From: Aestuariivivens sediminicola
GTDB lineage: Bacteria > Bacteroidota > Bacteroidia > Flavobacteriales > Flavobacteriaceae
Length of the DNA stretch: 64,000 nt
NCBI RefSeq assembly: GCF_022662015.1
Contig: NZ_JAKMCM010000004.1
Location: 62,001 to 126,000, forward strand
Direction: 5' to 3'
This document shows positions 27,333 to 35,503 of the stretch, one piece after another; position 1 is the first letter of the stretch; every line of letters begins with the position of its first letter. Position numbers and translations under genes: made by a program. The notes beneath the pieces were generated by a model. That model searched no databases, was not told the DNA's origin, and saw only the letters and a list, made by a program, of their open reading frames with translations.

Positions 27333-29117
27333 TTATTTGGTTTTATGTCCGAAGCGGTAATTAAGTGAAAACACAAATTTGCCGGAAGTGTCATAATTAA
27401 GATAATCAAAACTATTATCCCTAAAGACATACATCAAATTTATTCCGAATTGATCCGTAATTAAGGCTTCAGCAGATACGTAATCGGTATCAAGATTCAA
27501 GATACGCCCATACCTTAAACTATAGTCGTGACCCAGTAAAAAAGAACTTCCAATACTTGTTCTTGAATATAAAGTGGGATATGCCGAAGGCATCATAAAT
27601 CCATAATTAAAATCAACATCCAAATATTTCCTTGGTCCTACTCTAAAATAAAATTCTGGCAGAACGTTATACTCTTTTTGAGCGTCTTCTATATTACTTA
27701 CATCTAAGGTCTCATCCTTATTAACCCGTAATTTACCAAGTTGTAAGCCCAAACCTAATCCAATCCATTCCCCATCGAATTTATAAAAGGGATTCGCAGC
27801 AAGCATAAAATCTGATTGACTCACATTTGTTTCTAAATTTGTGCTTTTTATATTTCCTCCAGCGAGATTTATACCGTAAGTGTAGGTTTTGTTTTGTTTT
27901 TCGGTCACTTGTGAGTAACCTAAACCAACCATTTGATAAACCTGTTTATAATATTCGGTTGAATATGAAGTACCACACTCTCCTTGCGTTGGGTTATATT
28001 TCACTTCATTTGCAAAATCACCAAAAGAGGTCCCAAAATCGATCCGTTTATATTGTTTTATTTCCGGTATTTGATTGGGAATGGTCTGAGCTAATATGTA
28101 GAATGGTGCAAGTAATAAAAAACTGGTAAGCACGCGATAGCGCTGTAATTTCGTTTCAGAATACAGGTAATAAAGGGATAATAAAATGGCAGGAACAAAT
28201 TTGATCCAAATAACCAAAAGTTCGTAGGAAGATAAAAGCGCCCTAAATGTATATAGTATTAGCGATATACAGATAATATAAATAAAATCAACATGAATGT
28301 AAGGTGAGTTTTGCAGTCCTTTAATAAACTCTTTCTTTGTGCGTGTTTCATAAATCCATAAAAGAAGTCCTGTTAAAACTGCATAACCCAACATACTCCA
28401 TTGATAAGATCTTAATCCCCAATAATAGATAGAACTAAACTGGGAGCCATCGGGATCCCTTAAAAATTCAATTCCAAATCGCATTGTAAAAAATAAAAAT
28501 AGCCCAAATAGAAGAGCGCTTGCATTCTTTTTAAATACGTTATGTTTTTTCCATACGATATAGCCAATACAAAATAATAACAGACTCTCGTATAATTGAA
28601 CGGGATGTACTGACAAAGATTGAAGTGCCTCGTTTTCTATAAGACCCGAATACCATTGATTAAAATGCGCATGTGTACCTTTAGGATAATGTATGGCCCA
28701 AAACCCTTTAAAAGGCAGACCGTAGCAACAACCATTAACTAAACAGCCAAATTTTATAATACCCAAGGCAATAGGCCCTATCCAGGCATATAAGTCCAAC
28801 ATTGGGCGGTTAAATCCAAAAACACGTTGGGAAATTGCCAATCCAACAAGTCCAAATAATAAACCTCCTATTGCAGATCTATTATTGAATACAAGCGACG
28901 GTGTGTTACTGGCATTAATCCAATCCAGTATCGGGATGGTGAATAGTCTGGATCCTATAACCGTAAAAAGGGAAATCGTAGTTAGCATAAGTAACACCGA
29001 TCGTAAATGATAGCCGCGTTTTATACTTTTATAGATAACAACAAGAAATATAAACGTAAAAGCTAACAGATAAAACAACTTAAAATAAAGGTTGGGGTTA
29101 TCAATTGAAATACTCAT
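27333..29117 (-). CDS. Lgt-like membrane domain fused to an outer-membrane barrel
   Basis: 594 residues. Residues about 10-320 are a polytopic membrane domain of the prolipoprotein diacylglyceryl transferase fold, with NGCCYG (128-133), HPVQLYES (171-178) and RFGIEFLRDPDGS (213-225). The HGG motif of true Lgt is IGG here (83-85) and the usual GRIGNF arginine region reads IIKFGCL, so ordinary Lgt activity is doubtful. Residues about 322-344 (RVLTSFLLLAPFYILAQ) look like a signal peptide with its cleavage site. The rest (about 355-594) resembles an outer-membrane beta-barrel ending in FSLNYRFG. Cleavage could free the barrel for insertion into the outer membrane; this is inference. Confidence 0.75.
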   Translation of the reverse strand: MSISIDNPNLYFKLFYLLAFTFIFLVVIYKSIKRGYHLRSVLLMLTTISLFTVIGSRLFTIPILDWINASNTPSLVFNNRSAIGGLLFGLVGLAISQRVFGFNRPMLDLYAWIGPIALGIIKFGCLVNGCCYGLPFKGFWAIHYPKGTHAHFNQWYSGLIENEALQSLSVHPVQLYESLLLFCIGYIVWKKHNVFKKNASALLFGLFLFFTMRFGIEFLRDPDGSQFSSIYYWGLRSYQWSMLGYAVLTGLLLWIYETRTKKEFIKGLQNSPYIHVDFIYIICISLILYTFRALLSSYELLVIWIKFVPAILLSLYYLYSETKLQRYRVLTSFLLLAPFYILAQTIPNQIPEIKQYKRIDFGTSFGDFANEVKYNPTQGECGTSYSTEYYKQVYQMVGLGYSQVTEKQNKTYTYGINLAGGNIKSTNLETNVSQSDFMLAANPFYKFDGEWIGLGLGLQLGKLRVNKDETLDVSNIEDAQKEYNVLPEFYFRVGPRKYLDVDFNYGFMMPSAYPTLYSRTSIGSSFLLGHDYSLRYGRILNLDTDYVSAEALITDQFGINLMYVFRDNSFDYLNYDTSGKFVFSLNYRFGHKTK

Positions 29118-29420
29118 GATTCATTCGTTTTTTATTAGTATACTGAAGGCTCATCTATATGAGATTACCTCATTAAACTCTTCTCTTACTGGATATGCAC
29201 CTCATACGAAGTCCAAATGCCCAGGTTTAGCGCTTTGTTATAAATTTGTATTATAAATTTACATGAGACTTAGTCATTGGATATCCTAAATAATACACAG
29301 AAGATAGAACCGGACATATTTTATGCATATGAAATTAATTGTATCAATAGAGATTCACAATGAGGGATATCAGTTTAGAAGTGTTTTCCCTTATGCAATA
29401 CAACCCTGATTTACAAGTTT

Positions 29421-29664
29421 TTATAATCGAGAAGTAATTGTGTCTTCTAAAACTTTTCCAAACGATATACAGTAAAAAGCACATGGATTAATTGTCCCAG
29501 TCGTGTCCATATCAATTGATTTTTTTCCAGCTAACTTTAAAAATGCTGTTGTAAGCTCCATCAGTTTCTGGTCTGCGTATGTCTAATGCTGTTCTCTGAT
29601 GAATATCATTGTTAATTACTTGTGAGCCAGATAACTTGGAATAATAATTTAAAAAGCCTAAGAA
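29421..29664 (-). pseudogene. Possible decayed gene fragment
   Basis: Two adjacent minus-strand frames look protein-like but neither is a complete gene. One (29664-29512) reads GSQVINNDIHQRTALDIRRP and ends at TGA; the other (29582-29421) reads LMELTTAFLKLAGKKSIDMD and ends in EDTITSRL. A frameshifted C-terminal remnant would account for both. No family recognised, so this could also be chance. The rest of the gap 29118-29420 shows nothing. Confidence 0.25.
29597..29639 (+). promoter_or_regulatory. FNR-type promoter of the 62-residue gene (site I)
   Basis: Palindrome TGATGAATATCA (29597-29608, the same 12 bases as at 3533), 23 nt, then TAACTTGG (29632-29639). Predicted start about 29644, leader about 24 nt. 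Confidence 0.7.
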
Positions 29665-29667
29665 TAA

Positions 29668-29856
29668 ATGAAATTAAATTACAGAGTACATCGAATTGAT
29701 GTCAAAAGCAACACAATGCAAAAAGATTTGGAAAACTTTCTAAACACATTAGACGGTGACGTGATCTCTATAATTCCAAATGTAAAACCCACCTTTCAAC
29801 CTATGGGTGCAACTGCAAAAGTTGACTTCCTGTTGATTGTAGAAAAAAGAACTTGA
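29668..29856 (+). CDS. Small conserved-looking protein, FNR-type promoter
   Basis: 62 residues: MKLNYRVHRIDVKSNTMQKD, then FLNTLDGDVISIIPN and a strand VDFLLIVEKR. This beta-alpha-beta layout recalls the small DUF4177 proteins, whose function is unknown, though the match is loose. The gene would be easy to dismiss for its size, but it has a perfectly placed FNR-type promoter with a 24-nt leader, which supports it as real. It stands alone between the Lgt-like gene and the mobile element. Confidence 0.7.
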   Translation: MKLNYRVHRIDVKSNTMQKDLENFLNTLDGDVISIIPNVKPTFQPMGATAKVDFLLIVEKRT

Positions 29857-30118
29857 TTATTAATACTAAATAAATAAACTTCTTATTCTATAAGAATTGA
29901 AAATCATTTTAAAATTTCTAGAATACAGTTGAAAGAACATTAGCCTAATTCTTCAGTAGATTAGCCATTAATAATTCCTCAAAGTGCGTAATTATTAATT
30001 TCCTTTTTAACGGTTTTGAAACCTCGTTTTATGGATTTGTTATACTCTTTCTACTAAAATTTCGAGAGAAGAATAGCGTACTACTTCTGTAAGGCTCCGC
30101 GTTGAAAATAGTACAAAC

Positions 30119-30150
30119 AAAAAAACGCTCAAGCGAGCTTGGCGTTTTTT
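30119..30150. terminator. Orphaned tRNA-Arg terminator
   Basis: AAAAACGC pairs with GCGTTTTT and the inner CAAGC pairs with GCTTG, with A- and T-runs outside. It lies just left of the tRNA remnant at 30169, where it would have ended the tRNA-Arg transcript before the element inserted. The gap 29857-30118 shows nothing else. Confidence 0.7.
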
Positions 30151-30168
30151 CTTATTGTACTATTTATT

Positions 30169-30215
30169 CGTGATCGCGACAGGATTCGAACCTGTGACCG
30201 TCTGCTTAGAAGGCA
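30169..30215. repeat. Left attachment site (tRNA-Arg 3' fragment)
   Basis: 47 bases identical to 44818-44864. They include the T arm and anticodon-arm half of tRNA-Arg and then diverge (ATAAATTC in place of GATGCTCT), so this copy is not a functional tRNA. Confidence 0.9.
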
Positions 30216-30332
30216 TAAATTCATCACAAAACATCGAAATAGGAAAACAAATTAAATTATACCTAAAGTATTTATTTTGTTGATATAAAGTTGAAAACTC
30301 ATATTTTTATTAGCTGTTTTCTTTGTGTTATT

Positions 30333-30363
30333 GCGTTACATTTGTGTTACAAGTGTGTTACAA
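30333..30363. repeat. Integrase arm-type repeats, left
   Basis: Three direct copies of KYGTTACAW-like sequence at exact 11-nt steps: GCGTTACAT (30333), GTGTTACAA (30344) and GTGTTACAA (30355). The same sequence and 11-nt step occur at the right end (44751 and 44762). Confidence 0.65.
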
Positions 30364-30375
30364 ATCTATTAGAGG

Positions 30376-31593
30376 ATGAAAGCAATAGCAGATATTTATC
30401 TTGACCCGAGAAAAAAAAGTACTGGAAAATGTTCAGTTAAGATTAAAGTAACTTATAACAGAAAACGTAAATACATTTCTACTGGTGTAGATCTATCTCC
30501 AGAAAATTTTGAAAAGGTAATATTTGCCCAAAGACGAACGAAAGAAGAAAGGGCAATATTAACAAAATTAGAAGCTTTTAAAGCTAAAGCAAATAAAATA
30601 ATAGACAGTTTAGATGTATTTACGTTTGCAAAATTTGAAGAGGGGTATTTTGAAAGTAGAGACATTAATAATGATGTATCATACGCTTTTGATAAGAAAA
30701 TTCAAGAATTAAAAGAAAACGGAAATATCGGAACTGCCGTTACGTATGAATGCGCGAAGAATAGCATCATGGATTTTAACCCTAAACTCACCTTTGCAGA
30801 AATTACCCCCACCCTATTGCGTAATTATGAAAAATCGATGTTATCAAAAGGAAGAAGTACGACCACAGTTAGCATGTACCTTCGAAGTTTAAGAGCTATT
30901 TACAACGCTCAGAACATTGATAAAACACTTTACCCATTTGGACGTGGAAAAGACAAATACAATATTCCTACCCCTAGGAACACAAAAAAGGCTTTAACCT
31001 TGGATGAGGTTGCAAAAATCTACAATTACGAACCTGAAACCAATTCAGAAGCAATGGCACGTGATTATTGGATGTTTCTGTACCTATGTAATGGTATGAA
31101 TGTAAAAGATTTTTGTCTTCTTAAACAGGAAAATATAAATAACAACATTCTTACTTATGAGCGTTCTAAGACCTCATCTACAAATACTGATAAAAAAGAA
31201 ATCAGAATTGCATTAAAACCTGAAAGCAAAGAAATAATCAGAAAATGGGGCGTTAACTCATTAAGTCAAAATGCTTTTATTTTTCCTCACATAACGGAAA
31301 ATATGACCCCTGAAACACAAAGAAAAGTTTACCAACAACTAACTAAAACAATAAACAAATACATTCAAAGGATTGCGGAAAAATTAGAAATTCCTCATCA
31401 TATTACCACATACAGCGCCCGCCATAGTTTCGCGACTGTGTTAAAGCGTTCAGGGGCTAACATTGCAATGATTAGTGATCTATTAGGTCATAGTGATTTA
31501 AAAGTTACCCAAAACTATTTAGATAGTTTTGAAGATGAGCAAATACAAGCTCAAACAGATGTATTAACGATGGGTTTTAAAAAAGCCAATTAA
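30376..31593 (+). CDS. int: Tyrosine recombinase (integrase)
   Basis: 405 residues. N-terminal arm-binding part (VKIKVTYNRKRKYISTG), a SAM-like core-binding domain (about 105-200) and the catalytic domain (about 205-390). Catalytic residues visible are Arg349 in YSARHSFAT, His372 in LLGHSD and Tyr381 in TQNYLDSF. The first Arg, normally in TGLR, is Asn242 in NGMNVKDF, and the HxxR histidine is Tyr346; such changes are seen in Bacteroidota integrases, for example IntDOT lacks the first Arg. It is 160 bp from the left attachment site and drives integration into tRNA-Arg. Confidence 0.93.
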   Translation: MKAIADIYLDPRKKSTGKCSVKIKVTYNRKRKYISTGVDLSPENFEKVIFAQRRTKEERAILTKLEAFKAKANKIIDSLDVFTFAKFEEGYFESRDINNDVSYAFDKKIQELKENGNIGTAVTYECAKNSIMDFNPKLTFAEITPTLLRNYEKSMLSKGRSTTTVSMYLRSLRAIYNAQNIDKTLYPFGRGKDKYNIPTPRNTKKALTLDEVAKIYNYEPETNSEAMARDYWMFLYLCNGMNVKDFCLLKQENINNNILTYERSKTSSTNTDKKEIRIALKPESKEIIRKWGVNSLSQNAFIFPHITENMTPETQRKVYQQLTKTINKYIQRIAEKLEIPHHITTYSARHSFATVLKRSGANIAMISDLLGHSDLKVTQNYLDSFEDEQIQAQTDVLTMGFKKAN

Positions 31594-31639
31594 AAAAGTT
31601 TTTATAGAAGTTCATATTTTTCTATAGCATAAAAGACAA

Positions 31640-33217
31640 ATGATAACACCGAAAATAAAATCCTTGTTTCAGTTTATTGAATTTCTACATTCAAATATTG
31701 AAAACTTCAACCAGTACAACGGTTTAATAAAAGAACTGGAGCAACTGGATAAAAAACGTAATGAATTAAAGCCTGAACAGAACTATAAAGACAAATTACA
31801 ATACAGCCAGGTACTGGCTCAAATTGAAATTAAGTTTAAAACCTTGCAGGACAACACAGCTAACTTAATAAAAGGCAAGGTAATGGAATTGAATGTATGC
31901 AGCTTTGATAACGAACCTAAATACAGTTTTAACGGAATTGAAACCGAAATACAACAGCTAAAAAAAAGTTTCAGCAAAAAGGATTTGCCCGAAATATTTA
32001 AGCATAAAAGACAATACCTTGAATACAGAAGCCAAACACACGGCACTTTTTTATCCTTACAATTTTTCTTTGATGATCTGGACAAAATAGCCAAAAGGCT
32101 GTTTGATTACTTTAAAGACACCGACCAAAACGAATTTGAATCTTTTGAAACAAAGGCAATCCGAGTCGATAGTGTTGCGGATGCTATAAAAGGATTTAAA
32201 CAAGGGCAATCAAAATTTTCCTTACCCGATAGTGTTTTATTCAAACATCGGTATAGTGATAAGCCACAAAACAAAGAGCAGAATCCTGAATTTGACAAAG
32301 ACATAAGATATTGGTTAACTTCTTTTTCGGATCAAAAAGAACAAGACACTCACAAGTACAAAAGTTTTCAATGGCAGATTGAAAATAATGGGTGCTTCAT
32401 TATTAATTCAAACGGTGAAACTGTCAAAATTTACACACCTGAATTAGCTGTTATTTTTACTTCAAATAAATTACCAGTCCAAAATATGGACGAGCAATCA
32501 GAAACTGAAATAAACGGGAGAGATTACTTGGAAACTTATATTGAAGCATACAAAGAGGGTGAACAGTATTTCGAAAATGAGTATAAGGTTCCGCCAGGCA
32601 CCCTTTACGGGAATAATGCTGAAAAGTATGTCAAGGACATCCACATAAACTTTTTCCATATTCGGCATACGGAAGCAAATGAAGGCTGGAGCTATGTAAA
32701 GAAGCAATACCCTGTTATTTTAACCTACAAAGCAATTAGGGAGTTCGGCTATTACTCAGGAATTGTTAATAAAGTTGAAGAACAATTAAAGAAGTATCCC
32801 CGACTATTCTCCACATTCGATAAATGTGAACATAATGTATCTACTAAACCAATAGACGGAAACCAAAAGCCAAAACCTGAACTTGACGAAGTTTTAAGTC
32901 AGCAAATAACACACCCTAAAAAAGTTGAAATTGCAAATGCAATAAAAGAAAAGTATAGCAGCTATAAAGGAAAGGATTTTAAAATACTGTATGAAGCTTT
33001 ATTGAAATTAGATTTGTTCCCCAAAAAAGGTAAAAGAAGTTTGTTTTTTAGATGTTTACAAAAAGAGGGTTACAATATTAATAATTTTCAAATACTTGAA
33101 GACAAACATTTTAAAACAGGATACACTAACCGCAAAGGAGAATATGAAAAGTCCGAAGACGAAAAGCAGCGTGATACAATAATTGAATATTTAAAAACAA
33201 TAATTGAAACAAAGTAA
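31640..33217 (+). CDS. Element protein of unknown function, RteC-like tail
   Basis: 525 residues, cytoplasmic. The first 110 residues are coiled-coil-like (LIKELEQLDKKRNELKPEQNY). The last 110 (ELDEVLSQQITHPKKVEIA, IKEKYSSYKGKDFKILYEAL) resemble the C-terminal part of proteins such as RteC found beside integrases in Bacteroidota elements, but the match is weak. Position right after int suggests a role in excision or its control. Confidence 0.6.
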   Translation: MITPKIKSLFQFIEFLHSNIENFNQYNGLIKELEQLDKKRNELKPEQNYKDKLQYSQVLAQIEIKFKTLQDNTANLIKGKVMELNVCSFDNEPKYSFNGIETEIQQLKKSFSKKDLPEIFKHKRQYLEYRSQTHGTFLSLQFFFDDLDKIAKRLFDYFKDTDQNEFESFETKAIRVDSVADAIKGFKQGQSKFSLPDSVLFKHRYSDKPQNKEQNPEFDKDIRYWLTSFSDQKEQDTHKYKSFQWQIENNGCFIINSNGETVKIYTPELAVIFTSNKLPVQNMDEQSETEINGRDYLETYIEAYKEGEQYFENEYKVPPGTLYGNNAEKYVKDIHINFFHIRHTEANEGWSYVKKQYPVILTYKAIREFGYYSGIVNKVEEQLKKYPRLFSTFDKCEHNVSTKPIDGNQKPKPELDEVLSQQITHPKKVEIANAIKEKYSSYKGKDFKILYEALLKLDLFPKKGKRSLFFRCLQKEGYNINNFQILEDKHFKTGYTNRKGEYEKSEDEKQRDTIIEYLKTIIETK

Positions 33218-33218
33218 A

Positions 33219-33252
33219 CAACTTGTACAAAGTTGTATTTAATTGAATACAA
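33219..33252. promoter_or_regulatory. Candidate operator of the replication module
   Basis: Two adjoining palindromes: CAACTT-GTACA-AAGTTG (33219-33235) and TTGTATT-TAATTG-AATACAA (33233-33252), 83 nt before the excisionase-like gene. They may bind an element-encoded repressor. Confidence 0.4.
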
Positions 33253-33334
33253 TTTTATACAACTGAATATCAATGAGTTAAATAAAATAAACATCATAAT
33301 TTTACAACTGATTTAAAAATAAACGGTTGTTATT

Positions 33335-33691
33335 ATGGTACAAAATTTAACTTTCAATGATTTACCCAAAGCGGTAACAATGCTAACAAAAGAAGTTAGC
33401 GAACTTAAACGCCTGTTAGTTGAAAAACAGGAACAACCAACCGCAGAACAGCCTAAACAATGGCTTGATCTCAACGAACTTATTCAGTACGACCCTGAAA
33501 AGCGTACAAAGCCCACCTGGTACAGTAAGATTTCTCGTAATGAAGTACCACACTATAAACGTGGCAAAAAGGTCTATTTCCTAAAATCTGAAATTGATGA
33601 ATGGCTAAAGCAAGGTAAATGCAAGTCAAACGCTGAAATTGAGCAGGAAGCTGAAGCATATTTGTCTAACAATAGTAAAGGGTTGAAGTAA
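33335..33691 (+). CDS. Excisionase-like HTH protein
   Basis: 118 residues. A short leucine-zipper-like N-terminus (TMLTKEVSELKRLLVEKQE) is followed by a MerR/excisionase-type winged HTH: WLDLNELIQYDPEKRTKP, then VPHYKRGKKVYFLKSEIDEWL. Such proteins bind att arms or replication origins in Bacteroidota elements. The stop overlaps the next start (TAATG). Confidence 0.85.
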   Translation: MVQNLTFNDLPKAVTMLTKEVSELKRLLVEKQEQPTAEQPKQWLDLNELIQYDPEKRTKPTWYSKISRNEVPHYKRGKKVYFLKSEIDEWLKQGKCKSNAEIEQEAEAYLSNNSKGLK

Positions 33692-33990
33692 TGGAAAGCA
33701 CCAATAACAACAACCCTTTTCATAAAAGACAGGGTAAAGATACAGGATTTAGAACTCAACTAAAAACCATATTTCAGTATTTACAGGAACATATCGCCAC
33801 AGCTTCAATGGTTTCGGCTGCAACGGGAATACCTCAAAAGAATATTTGTCGCTACAAACGTGATTTGGAACTGGCAGGACGACTTTGGGAAATCGATAAA
33901 AAGCTATGTCAGTATACAGGCTTCAAAGCATGGTATTTGACCACAAACCCCGAAAAAGCCCCAATTAATAACCAGTTAAAACTTTTCTGA
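33691..33990 (+). CDS. Small HTH protein of the element
   Basis: 99 residues. The centre (IFQYLQEHIATASMVSAATG, then IPQKNICRYKRDLELAGRLW) reads as a winged HTH, as in replication-associated proteins that choose between alternative partners. It overlaps the upstream gene by 1 nt and is followed after 2 nt by the DUF3987 gene, so it belongs to the replication operon. Confidence 0.75.
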   Translation: MESTNNNNPFHKRQGKDTGFRTQLKTIFQYLQEHIATASMVSAATGIPQKNICRYKRDLELAGRLWEIDKKLCQYTGFKAWYLTTNPEKAPINNQLKLF

Positions 33991-33992
33991 AT

Positions 33993-35393
33993 ATGAGAGC
34001 AATTAAGATAAACCCACAGTTTGAGAATCTGCAGCAATCTGAAACGTTTTTAAACCACATTCAGAAAATAGAAAAAGAAGTTGAAGCGAAGCAGAACCCC
34101 TTTCCCGTTGAGGTATTCCCAAAGGCTGTGCAGGAAATTATTACAGACACCAATCAATGTTTAAATTTCCCTATTGACTTTATAGGGGCTTCAATATTGT
34201 ACGCTGTTTCTGTTTCAATAGGTAACACCCACAGGGTTGAAATAAAGAAAGGTTGGCAGGAAAACGCTGTTTTGTATTTGTCTATTGTAGGACGTGCAGG
34301 AACAAATAAAAGCCACCCTGTTAGTTTCGCCTTACAACCTATTGAACAACGGGATAACATGAAGTTTCAAGAATATCAAAATGAAAAACGGGAATATGAT
34401 AATATTTCATCGCTTACAAAAAAGGAAAGGGAGCAACAAGGGTACAACGAACCAGTAAAGCCAATTTGGGAACAGCATTTAGTTACTGACTTTACTCCAG
34501 AAGCACTCACAGACGTGCATAAATTCAACAAAAGGGGTATTGGTGTTTATGCAGATGAATTGGCAACTTGGTTTAAGAACTTTAACAGATATAATAAAGG
34601 AAGTGAGGAGCAATTTTGGTTAAGCGTATGGAGCGGGAAGGCTATTCGTATAAACCGAAAAACAAGCGAACCCACCTACATAACGAAGCCTTTTATTTCA
34701 GTAATTGGAACTATACAGCCAAAAGTATTGAACGAATTGGCAGACAATAGAACCGAAAACGGTTTTTTAGACAGGTTGCTGTTTGTAGCCCCTAAAAACT
34801 TAAAAAAACCATACTGGAGTGAAACGGAATTAAACCCCGTAATATTTGAGAATTGGCAAACCATTGTTTCAAGACTTTTGGATTTATCAATTCTTCAGGA
34901 TGAAACAGGCTGTCCACAGCCCGAAGTATTGCGATTTACACCAGAAGCAAAACAAGTTTTATTTGATTGGCAAAGGGAATTAACAGACCAAAGCAATAAG
35001 CCCGAAAATGAAGCCATAGGAGGTATTAATGCCAAAATAGAAATGTACGCTATTCGGTTGGCTTTAATACTTCAAATGATAAGATATGCCTGTAATGAGG
35101 ATAATAAACAAGCGGTTGGAATAGAAGCTGTGCAAGGGGCATTGAAGTTGGTTGAATATTTCAAAAGAACAGCAATAAAAGTGCATTCCATTGTAAACAA
35201 TGCAAGCCCTTTAGATAAACTCACAACCGACAAACAAAACCTTTATAATGAATTGCCCGACACCTTTACAACAAGTGAGGGCGTAGAGGTTGCGGAATGT
35301 ATGGGAATAGCTGAACGAACATTTAAATATTTCATAAACAATAGAGATTTGTTTAATAACCCAAAACGGGGTGAATATGAAAAACGGATTTAA
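33993..35393 (+). CDS. DUF3987 (YfjI-type) replication ATPase
   Basis: 466 residues. Matches the DUF3987 family: a region with VSIGNTHRVEIKKGWQENAV, then a P-loop GRAGTNKSH (Gly100-His108), a Walker B-like GIGVYADELATWF and RENGFLDRLLF-type sensor region. DUF3987 proteins pair with primase-like proteins in integrative elements and phage and are thought to be replicative helicases or ATPases. It precedes an iteron-like cluster and the DUF6371 gene. Confidence 0.88.
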   Translation: MRAIKINPQFENLQQSETFLNHIQKIEKEVEAKQNPFPVEVFPKAVQEIITDTNQCLNFPIDFIGASILYAVSVSIGNTHRVEIKKGWQENAVLYLSIVGRAGTNKSHPVSFALQPIEQRDNMKFQEYQNEKREYDNISSLTKKEREQQGYNEPVKPIWEQHLVTDFTPEALTDVHKFNKRGIGVYADELATWFKNFNRYNKGSEEQFWLSVWSGKAIRINRKTSEPTYITKPFISVIGTIQPKVLNELADNRTENGFLDRLLFVAPKNLKKPYWSETELNPVIFENWQTIVSRLLDLSILQDETGCPQPEVLRFTPEAKQVLFDWQRELTDQSNKPENEAIGGINAKIEMYAIRLALILQMIRYACNEDNKQAVGIEAVQGALKLVEYFKRTAIKVHSIVNNASPLDKLTTDKQNLYNELPDTFTTSEGVEVAECMGIAERTFKYFINNRDLFNNPKRGEYEKRI

Positions 35394-35399
35394 TCAATA

Positions 35400-35485
35400 T
35401 GCACATTGCATTTATTGCATTATTGGCACTTACTGCACAAACTCAAATGCAACTTGTGCAAGAAATGCAACTTGTGCAAAGTGCA
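35400..35485. repeat. TGCA iteron cluster, candidate replication origin
   Basis: Nine TGCA tetranucleotides in 86 bp, starting at 35400, 35407, 35416, 35434, 35448, 35457, 35466, 35475 and 35482. Many steps are 9 nt or a multiple. Within it AAATGCAACTTGTGCAA occurs twice, at 35445 and 35463. It fills the gap between the DUF3987 and DUF6371 genes. Confidence 0.6.
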
Positions 35486-35503
35486 AAATAGGAATTTGAC
35501 AAT

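Noticed and set aside
27218-27430. 70-codon frame overlapping the end of the Lgt-like gene
   Set aside because: It overlaps the barrel C-terminus in another frame and has no recognisable features.
30169-30215. Second tRNA-Arg gene
   Set aside because: Only the 3' part is present; the D arm and 5' acceptor strand are missing.
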